This document shows positions 11,735-22,736 of a stretch of 64,000 nt of DNA, piece after piece. The translations under genes and the position numbers were made by a program. Every line of letters begins with the position of its first letter. Positions within the stretch are counted from its first letter, which is position 1. The notes beneath the pieces are model-generated. The model saw only the letters and a list, made by a program, of their open reading frames with translations. It had not been told where the DNA came from and did no database searches. The stretch spans positions 3,391,001 through 3,455,000 of the forward strand of contig JABAKD010000002.1 in assembly GCA_012845835.1 (NCBI GenBank), given 5' to 3'. The DNA comes from Undaria pinnatifida. Its lineage: Eukaryota > Sar > Phaeophyceae > Laminariales > Alariaceae.

Positions 11735-12072
11735 CTCTGTAATTACCCTACAGAGAGGCACAGACCGTTCTGTAGTATCCCCCGTACCCTACAGAATTAT
11801 TCTGTGCATTTGTATCATCCCCAGTACCCTACAGAATTATTCTGTGCATTTTGCACATCCCCCGTACCCTACAGAATAGTTCTGTGTGATGCTGTGATGC
11901 CTCCGTACCCTACAGAATTACTCTGTGACGTCCATTCACAATACCCTATCTGCACAGAAAGTTCTGTATCATCCCCCGTACCCTACAGAATTATTCTGTG
12001 CGTTTTGTACATCCCCCGTACCCTACAGAATAGTTCTGTGTGGTTCTGTGATGCCTCCGTACCCTACAGAAT
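11735..12072 (+). repeat. 40-bp dyad minisatellite, array 1
   Basis: Each unit contains ACAGAA-NNN-TTCTGT, a perfect 15-bp dyad, followed by a spacer and CCCCCGTACCCT. Units start near 11791, 11831, 11871 and 11912 and then continue less regularly. Frames through the array are artefacts of the repeat. Confidence 0.85.
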
Positions 12073-12270
12073 GTGTGTACCCGGAACAATTACCCGCAGC
12101 ACGGGTGATCTGTGCATTACCCCGTGTGACGTCACGTCCGCGAAGCAAGCGGTAAGGTGAGTCTGCACACACACAGACACCACAGACACACAGACACAGC
12201 CACCAGCACAAACAGCAGTGTACGCCTACACGAACAGTGGTACACAGACAGATCTCGAGAGGGAACATGA

Positions 12271-12525
12271 ATGGTGCGGACCAAGGCAGCTTTTCCGCGA
12301 CCCCAGACACAAACACGCATGAACACCTACTGGGTAGAGATGGTGATGTTCCTCCACGCCAACTTGGAGCACATCCCCGGGTTCAAGGACATTCCCATTA
12401 TTGCCGCGAAGGATATTCACAAATGTCTGCCGCCACGGTTCAACGGGGGGGATGCTGACCTGGCGGCCGCTGAGGCCGCCTTCGACGTGATTGACAACAC
12501 CAAAACCGGGGACGTCGGCCTGTGA
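12271..12525 (+). CDS. Conserved-looking small ORF, copy 1
   Basis: From the second Met at 12319 the codons are strongly GC-ending, and the product begins MNTYWVEMVMFLHANLEHIP, followed by FKDIPIIAAKDIHKCLPPRF and an acidic end. Such bias over 69 codons suggests a genuine coding end, perhaps the last exon of a gene or of a mobile element. The segment upstream (12271-12318) is basic and may be non-coding. The family is unknown. It is duplicated without change in the next 1105-bp unit, which by itself shows recency and not constraint. Confidence 0.4.
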   Translation: MVRTKAAFPRPQTQTRMNTYWVEMVMFLHANLEHIPGFKDIPIIAAKDIHKCLPPRFNGGDADLAAAEAAFDVIDNTKTGDVGL

Positions 12526-12788
12526 AGGTCGCGAGCGTTGGATGAGTAGTCTATGTTTCTTGGCCTACGGAAGTACCTCGTGGCAGTCAACGTAGATTGA
12601 ATCGGAGTAGGATGGGAAGGATATTGCTCCGGGTGGGGGGTAGCTGTGTCCTTGCGGGTATGATGTTGATTTTGATGCAGAGGGCCATTGTGTTGTGCGT
12701 TTAGCGCCCTTGACTCTGCCTTTTCGTCACGTTGTGCAGGATAATACAGGGGTGAATCGGGTAAGTACCGGGGGTACTCTGTACGCTC

Positions 12789-13177
12789 AGAGTTCTGTAA
12801 CACCCGCCTGTACTCTACAGAATAGTTCTGTGTCGTCCACTCACAATACCCTATATTCACAGAAAGTTCTGTATCATCCCCCGTACCCTACAGATTTATT
12901 CTGTGCATTTTGTACATCCCCCGTACCCTACAGAATAGTTCTGTGTGATGCTGTGATGCCTCCGTACCCTACAGAATAGTTCTGTGATGTCCATCACAAT
13001 ACCCTATCTGCACAGAAAGTTCTGTATCATCCCCCGTACCCTAGTCGTACAGGATTATTCTGTGCGTTCTGTAACAGCCCCCGTACCCTACAGAATTATT
13101 CTGTGCGTTTTGTACATCCCCCGTACCCTACAGAATAGTTCTGTGTGGTTCTGTGATGCCTCCGTACCCTACAGAAT
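12789..13177 (+). repeat. 40-bp dyad minisatellite, array 2
   Basis: This array sits at the junction of the two 1105-bp units. It has a variant unit near 13043 (CCCTAGTCGTACAGGATTAT) that recurs at 14148 in the next copy. Confidence 0.85.
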
Positions 13178-13375
13178 GTGTGTACCCGGAACAATTACCC
13201 GCAGCACGGGTGATCTGTGCATTACCCCGTGTGACGTCACGTCCGCGAAGCAAGCGGTAAGGTGAGTCTGCACACACACAGACACCACAGACACACAGAC
13301 ACAGCCACCAGCACAAACAGCAGTGTACGCCTACACGAACAGTGGTACACAGACAGATCTCGAGAGGGAACATGA

Positions 13376-13630
13376 ATGGTGCGGACCAAGGCAGCTTTTC
13401 CGCGACCCCAGACACAAACACGCATGAACACCTACTGGGTAGAGATGGTGATGTTCCTCCACGCCAACTTGGAGCACATCCCCGGGTTCAAGGACATTCC
13501 CATTATTGCCGCGAAGGATATTCACAAATGTCTGCCGCCACGGTTCAACGGGGGGGATGCTGACCTGGCGGCCGCTGAGGCCGCCTTCGACGTGATTGAC
13601 AACACCAAAACCGGGGACGTCGGCCTGTGA
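13376..13630 (+). CDS. Conserved-looking small ORF, copy 2
   Basis: Identical in predicted protein to 12271-12525, offset by exactly 1105 bp, with identical flanks. If the duplication is real, only one copy can have the original 5' context, because each copy is preceded by a minisatellite array. Confidence 0.38.
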   Translation: MVRTKAAFPRPQTQTRMNTYWVEMVMFLHANLEHIPGFKDIPIIAAKDIHKCLPPRFNGGDADLAAAEAAFDVIDNTKTGDVGL

Positions 13631-13893
13631 AGGTCGCGAGCGTTGGATGAGTAGTCTATGTTTCTTGGCCTACGGAAGTACCTCGTGGCAGTCAACGTAG
13701 ATTGAATCGGAGTAGGATGGGAAGGATATTGCTCCGGGTGGGGGGTAGCTGTGTCCTTGCGGGTATGATGTTGATTTTGATGCAGAGGGCCATTGTGTTG
13801 TGCGTTTAGCGCCCTTGACTCTGCCTTTTCGTCACGTTGTGCAGGATAATACAGGGGTGAATCGGGTAAGTACCGGGGGTACTCTGTACGCTC

Positions 13894-14262
13894 AGAGTTC
13901 TGTAACACCCGCCTGTACTCTACAGAATAGTTCTGTGTCGTCCACTCACAATACCCTATATTCACAGAAAGTTCTGTATCATCCCCCGTACCCTACAGAT
14001 TTATTCTGTGCATTTTGTACATCCCCCGTACCCTACAGAATAGTTCTGTGTGATGCTGTGATGCCTCCGTACCCTACAGAATAGTTCTGTGATGTCCATC
14101 ACAATACCCTATCTGCACAGAAAGTTCTGTATCATCCCCCGTACCCTAGTCGTACAGGATTATTCTGTGCGTTCTGTAACAGCCCCCGTACCCTACAGAA
14201 TTATTCTGTGCGTTTTGTACATCCCCCGTACCCTACAGAGAGCACCCGTACCCTACAGAACC
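13894..14262 (+). repeat. 40-bp dyad minisatellite, array 3
   Basis: This array ends the duplicated block. The copy of array 2 stops matching at 14240, where a shortened unit (CCCTACAGAGAGCACCCGTA) leads out into unique sequence. Confidence 0.85.
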
Positions 14263-14943
14263 CGCCCGTGGAATAGACTACACCAGAGAGCAAACTAGAT
14301 ATATTCTCACTTTACCGTCCCTCCCCTTTGGTTGGATTCTCACGAATCGGTATGCAGGGGTGACGCGAGTTTCCGACAGAGGTACCGCGTTCTGGATGAA
14401 ACGTTTTGGAGATACGGCTTTCCTCGACCCTAAGGGCCGTTCCTAACGGAAACAAAAAAGTAAGGAATATCGCGACATAAAAACGTGGCATTTTCGCGAA
14501 ACGTGATATATATCTATTTTGTCCAATAATCCAGACTTTGAATAGTTTAGACATTTTCTGTTATTAAACATGATTTTCCTGAAAAAAATAAAAAAGATTA
14601 TTTTTGGTTTGAAAACGTAACGAACTCTTCATTATTTTCAAGATGTCGGGAATCGTGACATTTCGGCAGGATTCCTGAGTTTGTTTGCGTTCGTTCTATA
14701 AATAGGAACGGTCCTAAATCGGTTTTCGTCGTCCTATTTTCAGTCTCCTCCTCCAGCAGGTTTTGTCACATACATCTACTAGCGGAGAGGATTGTTCTTC
14801 GAGGAGTACGTACTTTGTAGAAAGGATTATTTTTGTCCAAATCATTTTTTGGGCGGTTGATAAGGTGGTTAAGAATATGGTTAAGAAGGTATAGAGGTCA
14901 TCAAAATGAAGAACCTCAGGGAAAAAAAAAAAAAAAAAAAAAC
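14263..14943. other. AT-rich unique DNA
   Basis: Lower GC than the neighbours, with an A run at 14922-14942. No gene. Confidence 0.45.
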
Positions 14944-15248
14944 TGACGCGTTCTACGATAGGAGGTGCACCACATTTTTTCAAAATACCACTCCTGAATT
15001 TGGGAGGTTAAGACAGACATGTCTTGACTCAAAAACCGATTCGTAGGAGAAAAGTAAAGTTAGCTGCTGCTACTACTACCGGAGGAAACATCCCACGGCC
15101 TAGGTGCACAACGAGAATCATGAAAAAAAAAAAATGACGATTTTTTTTTTCCCCCGACGATATAATGGGTTAAGGGGAGGGAGCCCCGTCATCCAGAAAA
15201 ACTTTTTTCACGCGAAAACTGCGCTGCCTCTCTATCGTAGCGCGCGTC
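14944..15248 (-). mobile_element. Family A copy
   Basis: Full length, both tips present, with A and T runs expanded in the middle. Confidence 0.8.
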
Positions 15249-15450
15249 ACCTCTACTCGTAGCATGCGTCCGTTCACGAAATCAAACTATTATATCGATC
15301 ATCTTGGCAGAGAGAGGAACCGTCTCGGGAGTGATTTTTTTTCCAAGCTCTGCTCGCGATGACCGCGAGACGGGGCAGCCGACGACGCCAACAGAATTCA
15401 TCCCAGGGTAGGGGTTACGCTTTTCTTGAGCCCCAGGTTTCTGACCGGAA

Positions 15451-15728
15451 GCGTTCTTACGATAGAGGTACACGACATTTTTTTTCTGAGGCTCATCGCT
15501 TTAGGAGGAGGTTAAGACATGCCCTTCTTAACCTGAAAAACTGATCTGGAAAAAAGTACACCTGCTTTGTCGCGGACGAAACAAATAACATGGCCAAGTG
15601 ATACAACGAGAATCATCATGGAAAACAAAATGTGGCCGATTTCACCGACGATTTTTGGTTAAGGAGCCCAATCATTCAGAAAAATCATTTTTCACACGAA
15701 AACTGCTGCCTCTATCGTAGCACGCGTC
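15451..15728 (-). mobile_element. Family A copy
   Basis: Left tip degraded (GCGTTCTTACGATAG), right tip intact. Lies about 200 bp from the previous copy in the same orientation. Confidence 0.75.
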
Positions 15729-15824
15729 ATTCACGCGTCGTGAACTTCTCCGCACGCTCGAGTAATAGCTAGCGATTGTGATCCATTTTTCGAGTACATT
15801 ATTAGCGTCAGGGGACAAGCGCAA

Positions 15825-15965
15825 ATAATTGTTGGTCGCGGGTGGTTGCGCGAGAGAACGCCTTCGAAGTCTTGTTTCGGATGATGACGGAGATTAAGTT
15901 GAAATTGAGCTACTCTTCACGCTAGGAACGCAACAATTTCGTAGAATCTGCTGCACACCCCCACT
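15825..15965 (+). repeat. Family G repeat
   Basis: GGTTGCGCGAGAGAACGCCT and GAGCTACTCTTCACGCTAGG; ends with CCCCCACTGTTGGG. Confidence 0.45.
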
Positions 15966-16016
15966 GTTGGGTGACTCAACAAGAAATGAATGATCTTGAG
16001 AAACAGCCAGGGATCA

Positions 16017-16161
16017 CCTCCCCCCCTCCCTCCCTCCCTCCCTCCCTCCCTCCCCCCCTCCCTCCCTCCCTCCCTCCCTCCCTCCCTCCCTCCCTCCCTC
16101 CCTCCCTCCCTCCCTCCTTCCCTCCCTCCCTCTCCCTCCCTCCCTCCCTCCCTCCCTCCCC
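16017..16161 (+). repeat. CCCT tetranucleotide tract
   Basis: About 145 bp of CCCT with few interruptions, a homopurine/homopyrimidine tract. Confidence 0.92.
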
Positions 16162-16414
16162 TCTGGATATGTGTTCAGAGACATTGCCCCAGTACCAGTG
16201 CAGCCTCCGCCGAGCCGGACGAAAAAAGCATCTGCACGCGTGCGGCTACGGCGGCAGCAGCACTTGCCACTGTAAAGCTAGTCATTGCGTTGCCCTGCAA
16301 ATGCCTCGACCTGAGGGAGCTCTAGACCTCTGACCCCCCCCCACCCCAAAAAAACAAAAAAAAAAACGATTTTGGGCGAACTTACAGTGCAATCGGACCA
16401 GCAACCCCGTGGCC

Positions 16415-16572
16415 CCAGGTATACAAAAAAACAAATAATCTCGCATAATAACGAGAATAACGTAATTCCGAGGATTTTGGGTCAAGGAGCTCCTCTTCTA
16501 GTCATTCGGAAACAAAACTGGCAAAAGCGTGTTGAACGCCCCATGTACCTTTTTCGTAGCACGCGTGTTCCG
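16415..16572 (-). mobile_element. Family A fragment, GGTATACC half
   Basis: Starts at the AACGAGAATAACG block and ends at CGTAGCACGCGTG. The other half is absent. Confidence 0.5.
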
Positions 16573-16743
16573 ATAGGTCTTCGTGCAGCACCACTAGACC
16601 GACGGTGCGGTGCGGGGGTCACCTTTTTCAGGGGCCGTGTTTTTTCGCAGTTAAACTGTTGTTCTCGGCGTCGGTCGCGCGGGTGAGACCCCTCCCTGTA
16701 TATTTGCGGTCTCCCGCTTCAGTGCTGTTTTCATGCAGAAATA

Positions 16744-17020
16744 GACGCGTGCTACGATGGAGGTGCACCCCGCTTTTTTTTTTTCTGGTGGTTTTCAATG
16801 TGGAAGCTTAAGACCTCTCCCAAAAAACCGATTTGGAGGAAAAGAAAACTGCTACTTGACACCGGACATGAAAAGTCTCATCATGGCCTAGGTACACAAC
16901 GAGGACCATGCGAAAAAATATGGCCTATATTCTTCCGACGATTTGGGGCAACGAAGCTCTGTCGTTCAGAAACCATCCTTGCCAAAAATCTGGGGTGTAC
17001 CTCCATCGTGTCATGTGCCG
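16744..17020 (-). mobile_element. Family A copy
   Basis: Left tip perfect; right tip mutated (CCATCGTGTCATGTGCC). Confidence 0.78.
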
Positions 17021-17112
17021 ATATGAATCCGCAAACGGAATCAGTTGTAAGCTACAAGTTGCGCCAAAACGATCGCGTATATATATAGGCTTTCGTCCGC
17101 GAGGTACAGAGT

Positions 17113-17408
17113 CAACGTGTGCTGCGATAGAGGGGCGCACAATTTTTTCTCCTCGATTCGGGGGAGCTCAAGACCTCTCCCGCAGAAAAGGCTTTGTTGG
17201 GGAGACAGATAAAACTGCTGCTACCGGGAAGGAAATTATCATGGTCTAGTTAGTTGTGTACACACAACGAGAATCATATGAAACAAAAAAAAAATGTCTG
17301 TTTCACGCTGACGATTTTTGGGTTAAGGAGCCCCCCGTTAAATTCCGAAAAAAATAAAAAAACGTTCCCGCCAAAAAAAGGCATACCTCTATCGTGTAGC
17401 ACGCGTCA
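17113..17408 (-). mobile_element. Family A copy
   Basis: Both tips recognisable, with a three-base insertion in the right tip (ATCGTGTAGCACGCGTC). A family B segment abuts it on the right. Confidence 0.75.
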
Positions 17409-17860
17409 GTCGCTCATGCGAGTGCTTACACTCCAGAGTGGTAAACAAAGGGGCACCCCCCCCCCCTGCCGTGCAGCCTTCGCCATTAGGTACGACTGAC
17501 TGTGACTGACTAGGGCCCCAGGCTATAAAAAAAGTAAGGGGTTTCCCCCTTTCTTGGGAGGATTTTTTTTGTGGGGGGGGGTTGCGGTGGCTGGCGGTCA
17601 CCAAGCGAGAGTGTGACCCCCCCGTGTTCCATTGCAATCTTAAGCTGTCTCGCGCGTGATGCTTAAAATACCGTCCATGAAAATCCACGATGATGGAACG
17701 GTAAAGCTGCGCTTCGCCAAAACAATCGCCTAGAATGTGTTTTCGTCCTCGGGTGAGGTACAGAGTCGCTCGTGCGAGTGGCTGAAAATGTGGTGGAAAT
17801 TGGGGGTTACCCCTCCAATTCCGCAGCCATTTGCCACGGGTTACAGTGCAACAAAGGACA
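17409..17860 (+). mobile_element. Family B element
   Basis: Family B has two palindromic CG blocks (CACTCGYGCGAGTG), the phrase GAGGTACAGAGTCACTCG, an internal ATGAATCCGCAATGCAACAG-type block and CTACGRTAGGGGG ends. This copy has AGTCGCTCATGCGAGTG and GAGGTACAGAGTCGCTCGTG and a single minisatellite unit. Confidence 0.55.
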
Positions 17861-17879
17861 GGTGGGCCGACCCGACCGC

Positions 17880-18787
17880 CTGAAGTGCAAAAATAATTAG
17901 CAATTTTTTAGGTAACGTGCTGGCAAAACACTTATCACACAACTCCCCACCAAAATCTTGAGTGCAGCGGTGTGTGCGACTAGATTACAGCAAACAAGGC
18001 ACAGCACAAGAAGGGGCAAACGCAACAACTCCGGGCGGAAACGAAGAAGAAGTCGAGTACAGCGCCATGAGTCTTGGGTGTGCGAGAGAGACACACAGAT
18101 GTCTCCATCTTCTCATCGGCGGACCGAATTTGTCGGTCTGTTTGCCCCCAGTTCATCACTCCCCAGCGGCGGCAGCTCGATACACGTCAAACGCCTGCGA
18201 GAAGGAAACGGTAAGACGCAGACGTGTTGCATTTGTTTGAGCGCGCGGCATCAGGACAGCTCTAGCAGCTGAGACGCCTTCTACAGCGAAGGTAGCGCAC
18301 TTTTAGGCCGAAATATTTCGGATCAGCGGGGCTCCTCGGCTAAGGATCTATCCAATATATATATATGTCGTTCTTGCTTTCCAATGTTATTTCCCTGGCA
18401 TACTTAGACCATGGAACTGCTGGTCACGTTACACTTTCAGTTTCTCAAAGACACACGAGTGCAGTAAGGGGGTCACTATTGAGGATGTACTTTTCGGCAA
18501 CTCAGAGTCACTCGCGGAAGAGTGGCTACGAGAAGAAAAAAACGATCTTGGTTTTTTGGCAATGCTCTTCAAATTTCGCGATAAACACTGATATCATGAC
18601 AAGTAAATATATAAAAACTCAACCACATGAAGTATATATATGACAAATAAATACCAACAAAACGCAGCTTGCAAAGATGAGAATTGACCCGAAATTCGTC
18701 GAACTCACGCTGACACCCTTGCAATGGCACTACGCTGCGTCCCATATAACCAAACTTATGTATCCGCGCTCGAGCGGAAAAAACACC
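17880..18787. other. Exon-like signals on both strands, unresolved
   Basis: On plus, GACACACAG|ATGTCTCC opens a frame (HRRTEFVGLFAPSSSLPSGG) that ends at an ACG|GTAAGA donor near 18211. On minus, CCGTTTCCTTCTCGCAG at about 18200-18216 is a strong acceptor followed by an open frame. They overlap, so at most one is real. Confidence 0.25.
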
Positions 18788-19316
18788 GACGCGTGCTACG
18801 ATAGAAGAGGTGCACACCACTTTTGTTTCTTCTGAGGTTCCTCAATTTTGGAAGCTTAAGACCTCTCCCAAAAACTGATTCGGGACGAAAAATAAAACTG
18901 CTGCTGCTACACCGGGTAAAAAATCTCATAGCGCCTCAGGTACACAACGAGAATCACGAAAATAAAAATGGCCTATTTCCGACGATTTTGGGTCAAGGAG
19001 CCCCCTCATTCAGAAACCGCAATTGCCAAAAAAAGGTACACCTTAATACCTCTACCGTAGCACGCGTCTTTTGGGGTTAAGGAGCCCCCTCATTCGGAAA
19101 CCACTTTTGCCAAAAAAAGGTATACTTTAATGCCTCTATCGTAGTACGCGTTTTTTGGGGTTAAGGAGCCCCCTCATTCAGAAACCACTTTTATTTGTCA
19201 AAAAAAAGGTATACCTTATTACCTCTATCGTAGCACGCGTCTTTTGGGGCCCCTCATTCAGAAACCACTCTTGCCAAAAAAAGGTATACATTAATACCTC
19301 TATCGTAGCACGCGTC
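18788..19316 (-). mobile_element. Family A copy with its GGTATACC end repeated
   Basis: A complete element ends at 19068 and is followed by three further copies of only its terminal 75-90 bp. Each runs from TTTTGGGGTTAAGGAGCCCC through AAAAAAAGGTATAC to the tip. All junctions fall at the same internal point, next to the TTTTGGG block. Confidence 0.82.
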
Positions 19317-19567
19317 TCGGAAGAACGAAACTCCGGGGGATACCCCCGCCCCCTACCTACCGTGAAGTTGGAGAGTCATTTCACGCGATTGAGGGGTGCG
19401 CAGCCAAAGTTTCTGAGCGCCCAACATAGGAAGCTGAATAGCAACATCATCACCATCACCCGAAGAATTGCTTCGAACACATTCAATCGCCCACAACTCG
19501 ACCCACACTCCGAGGTGACAACCCTACGTAAACCAAAGTACATAACTCGTAAAAATATCAGACTGTT

Positions 19568-19875
19568 CGGACTGATTCTACGGCAGCCCACCTCCCCCCC
19601 TCCCCCGCCCCCCTCGAAACCAGAGATTTTCTTTAACAAACGTTTCTCATAGCTGCTCGACACGGGGAAGGATGCTATTTTAACAAATATATATATATAC
19701 ATCTTAAACTTTTTTGTTTGCAAAAAAAGGATTATCGAACCATGACGTCGGAGTGGCCAAGCCTTAAGGGGCAACGTATTTTAGGAGATGCGGGCCGGAT
19801 GCTGGTTTTAAAACCGGCGATTTCGTTGAAGAAACGATGGGGGGCGGGGGGGGGGGGGGGGGGGGGGGGGGGACT
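19568..19875 (+). mobile_element. Family C copy with a long G run
   Basis: The left end has CTACGGCAG followed by a C-rich run; the right end has a run of more than 20 G. An AT repeat is inserted near 19686. Confidence 0.65.
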
Positions 19876-20080
19876 AAAACCGTCCAAAATGACTCACCCA
19901 CCGTTCGTCACTTAAGGGGGTCAACCGTATCATCATCACCAAAAAGGTTCGGTCCAAAAAATGCAACCCCTGCTGCTGCTGTGCCGTGCGGTCCAAAGGC
20001 CAGCTTTCGGGCCAGGTACCACGCACCTACCTACCTCTCAATCAAGTGATTCTCGTCCTCAGAAAATTCGCGTGCCGCCG

Positions 20081-20420
20081 GTACGCGTGTTGCGATAGAG
20101 GTGGCACTTTTCTCCTGAAAAAAAATGATCTGAACATGACGGGGCTCCTTAACCCTAAATTGTCGGAAACACGCCTTTTTTTTTGCATGATTCTCGTTGT
20201 ATATATATATATACCGCCATTTTTTTTTTGCATGGTTGTCGTTGTTTGTGTGGATACCTAGGACATGGGCTTTTTCGCGCGGTATGCATACAGCAACTTC
20301 ACTTTTGTCCAAATCTGATTTTGGGGAGTGAGTGAGAGGTCTTAGGCTCCCAAGAAGTAATTATTATTGACGAAACCTGACAAAAATATGTGGTGTGCAC
20401 AACGATCGTAGCACGCGTGT
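20081..20420 (+). mobile_element. Family A copy with AT-repeat insertion
   Basis: The GATTCTCGTTGT block is partly duplicated around a TATATATATATA run near 20200. Confidence 0.7.
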
Positions 20421-20512
20421 CCTCTGCCGTAGAATGCGTCCTGAGGCTGTTCCCCTCAATTCCGATGCATGCCGAACATCGGTAAGCTTTCTCTTCGCAG
20501 TCCTCACCCCCA

Positions 20513-20789
20513 CCGTGCTACGATACCCCCCCCAAAAAAAACTGGCGATTTTCTTTCAAAGAAAGGAACGTTTCATGGCTGCTAGCCACGAGGAAGCACG
20601 CTATCTATGAAAAAAATCATCCCCAAACATTTTGACGTTTGCAAAGGACTACTACTCTATCGAACGATGGCGTCGTCGGGGCGGCAAGGGGCACCGTATT
20701 GCAGGAGATACGGCCGGGCAGCTGGTTTCACAACCGTAACCGGCGATTTCGTTAAAGGCAAGTTGGGGGGGGCTATCGTACAACGACTC
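20513..20789 (+). mobile_element. Family C copy
   Basis: Complete from GTGCTACGATACCCCC to GGGGGGGCTATCGTACAACG. Its left tip carries GTGCTACGAT, as in family A, not TTCTACGAT. Confidence 0.65.
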
Positions 20790-20881
20790 AGCGTAAGACC
20801 TGCTTACGCCTTAAGGGGGGTATTCAACAGACTCAAGACCGTCGGCTACTACTGAAGATGGCTCACTTTTTGGGGGACTTT

Positions 20882-21153
20882 GACGCGTGCTACGATAGAC
20901 GGGCACCACGTTTTTTCTGAGGTTCCTCATTTTTCAGGAGGTTCTAAGACTCCCCCCCCAAAAAAAACAAAATACTTGAAGTAGAACAAAACCTCTGCCG
21001 CCCGGATTAATAATCCCACGGCGCCTCTGTGTTACAACGAGATTCATGCAAGAACAAGGCGTATTTGCGACGATAGTATTAGTAGGTTAAGGGCCCCGTC
21101 ATTCAGAAAACGTTTTCGCCAAAAAACGGTATACCTCTATCGTAGCACTTGTC
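20882..21153 (-). mobile_element. Family A copy
   Basis: Left tip perfect, right tip slightly changed (AGCACTTGTC). Confidence 0.8.
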
Positions 21154-21230
21154 GAAATGTCATCGCGACTCATGGTAATAAGGGAACAGGGGGGTCCCTC
21201 GCGCGAGTGACGCCGTGCCACTGCAAAAAC

Positions 21231-21266
21231 GACGCGCATGCTACAATAGAGGTATACCTTTTTTTG
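21231..21266 (+). mobile_element. Family A tip fused to family B sequence
   Basis: About 36 bp of the GGTATACC tip (GCATGCTACAATAGAGGTAT...TTTTTTTGGCG) run directly into family B DNA. Confidence 0.5.
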
Positions 21267-21284
21267 GCGTTTTATTGTTTTTGC

Positions 21285-21500
21285 CGTGGCTCTGGGTGGG
21301 TCGCTCGCGCGAGTGACCTCCCTGTTCCCTTTAGGCTGTCTTGAGCTTTCGTGTGCTGCTGTGTTAAGCGTGTGAATTGTTTCCACAACGGGACGGTAAG
21401 CTACACTACGCCAATCCAATCGCCCAAGGTTTTGGCGTCCACGCGAGGTACAGAGTCACTCGTGCGAGTGGGTCAAATCTGGTACTTTAAGTGCAAAAAA
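21285..21500 (+). mobile_element. Family B element, short
   Basis: Contains GGTCGCTCGCGCGAGTGACC, then GGGACGGTAAGC, then GAGGTACAGAGTCACTCGTG, with no minisatellite. Confidence 0.55.
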
Positions 21501-21536
21501 AAAGTCAAACCCTCCCTACCACCGCCTTAGTCCCGC

Positions 21537-21690
21537 ATGGATATATTCGATATATTCGATGTATTCGATGTATTCGATAGATTCGATGTATTCGACGTAT
21601 TCGATGCATTCGATACATTCGATATATTCGAGGTATTCGATATATTCGATGCATTCGATATACTGGATATATTGGATATCTTGATATATT
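21537..21690 (+). repeat. 9-bp ATTCGATRT minisatellite
   Basis: About 17 units of TATTCGATG/TATTCGATA. It codes a meaningless Ile/Tyr/Glu repeat. Confidence 0.9.
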
Positions 21691-21908
21691 TGCCCACACA
21701 ACACTAACTATGTAGATGACGAATCGTCAATCGTGCAGTTTTTCTTGTGCTCCAGCGTCCGTACGGCACGCTGCTCTACAGGAAAACAACATCCATGCCG
21801 AGAATTTTGGCCCGAGTGGGTCGTAGAACTCCCAAGAACAACGCCATGCGCTGTGTATGACGTCATGGCCACGAAACACCGCGGGACACAATTAGTGCAA
21901 TTATCCTC

Positions 21909-22735
21909 ACATCAAAGCTACGATAGGGGGCGTGTGTCCCTCTTTAAGGGACTTTTTTTTGCGGTTCCATTGCGGTCTCAAGCTTTTGTCAATTTTAATC
22001 TAGCGGCATGAATCCGCAATGCAACAGTTAGCCATGCTGCGCCAAGCATATCGTGTAAAGTCGTTTCGTCAATGAGGTACAGAGTAACCCGTGCGAGTAT
22101 GATATGGTATGATATAGTACGATATCTAGTATGATATGGTATGATATGGTAAGATATGGTATGATACGATAGCTCAGACCCGGTAGTGAAAATTGGGGGT
22201 ACCCCCTTACCGTAGCCTTGTTCAGAGATATACCCTTTTTTAGCGTTGACCCACAGGTGGTGAATATTTGGCGTACCCACCTACCGTAGCCTTGATAAGA
22301 GGTATACCCTTTTATGGCGTTGACCCGGTAGGGAAAATTGGGGGTACCCCCCTACTGTAGCCTTGATAAGAGGTATACCCTTTTTTATCGTTGACCCGGT
22401 AGTGAAAATTAGGGGTTTGATACTGCAATACCGTAGCCTTGATCAAAGGTATACCCTTTTTTGGCGTTGACGCAGTAGTAAAAATTGGGGGTAGCCCCCT
22501 ACCGTAGCCTTGATCAGAGGTATACCCTTTTTTGGCGTTGACCCAGGTAGTGAAAGTCGGGGGTACCCCCCTACCGTAGCCTTGGTCCTCAATTGGTTCT
22601 ACGTCCCAGGCGACGCCAGCGGGGGTACCGTGATTTTCACCGCCGTGTTCTTACCACTCGCGAGAACGAGTGGCTCTGTACCTCAACAACTAAAAGGCGT
22701 TTTTAGGTGGTGTTTTTTTCGCGCAGCGTGTAGCT
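21909..22735 (+). mobile_element. Family B element with six-unit minisatellite
   Basis: Begins at AAGCTACGATAGGGGGCG. The CG block is followed by a 10-bp TATGATATGG repeat (22097-22175) and then the long minisatellite at 22180-22590. Confidence 0.68.
22180..22590 (+). repeat. ~70-bp minisatellite, six units
   Basis: Each unit reads GTAGTGAAAATTGGGGGTAC, then CCTACCGTAGCCTTGATCAG, then AGGTATACCCTTTTTTGGCG and TTGACCCG. Units start near 22183, 22252, 22325, 22400, 22474 and 22545. Confidence 0.85.
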
Positions 22736-22736
22736 G

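Larger units (their letters stand above)
11973..14239 (+). repeat. 1105-bp tandem duplication, just over two units
   Basis: The sequence from 13078 to 14239 repeats 11973 to 13134 with an offset of exactly 1105 bases. I saw no mismatch in the portions compared base by base, and every predicted frame in the two units is identical. The boundaries lie inside the 40-bp minisatellite arrays, which suggests unequal exchange between arrays. A collapsed or duplicated assembly is the alternative. Confidence 0.88.

Noticed and set aside
11791-11805. Steroid-receptor or heat-shock element
   Set aside because: ACAGAA-NNN-TTCTGT differs from AGAACA-NNN-TGTTCT and from the 2-base-spaced GAA/TTC heat-shock pattern.
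11791-12072. CRISPR-like array
   Set aside because: Units are direct 40-bp repeats with no unique spacers. The context is eukaryotic and no cas genes occur.
11804-12160. 118-codon frame of YPTELFCAFCTSP type and its copies
   Set aside because: It is a translation of the 40-bp minisatellite.
21505-21704. RIYRMHRI- and YIEYIEYIE-type frames
   Set aside because: Artefacts of the 9-bp ATTCGATRT repeat.
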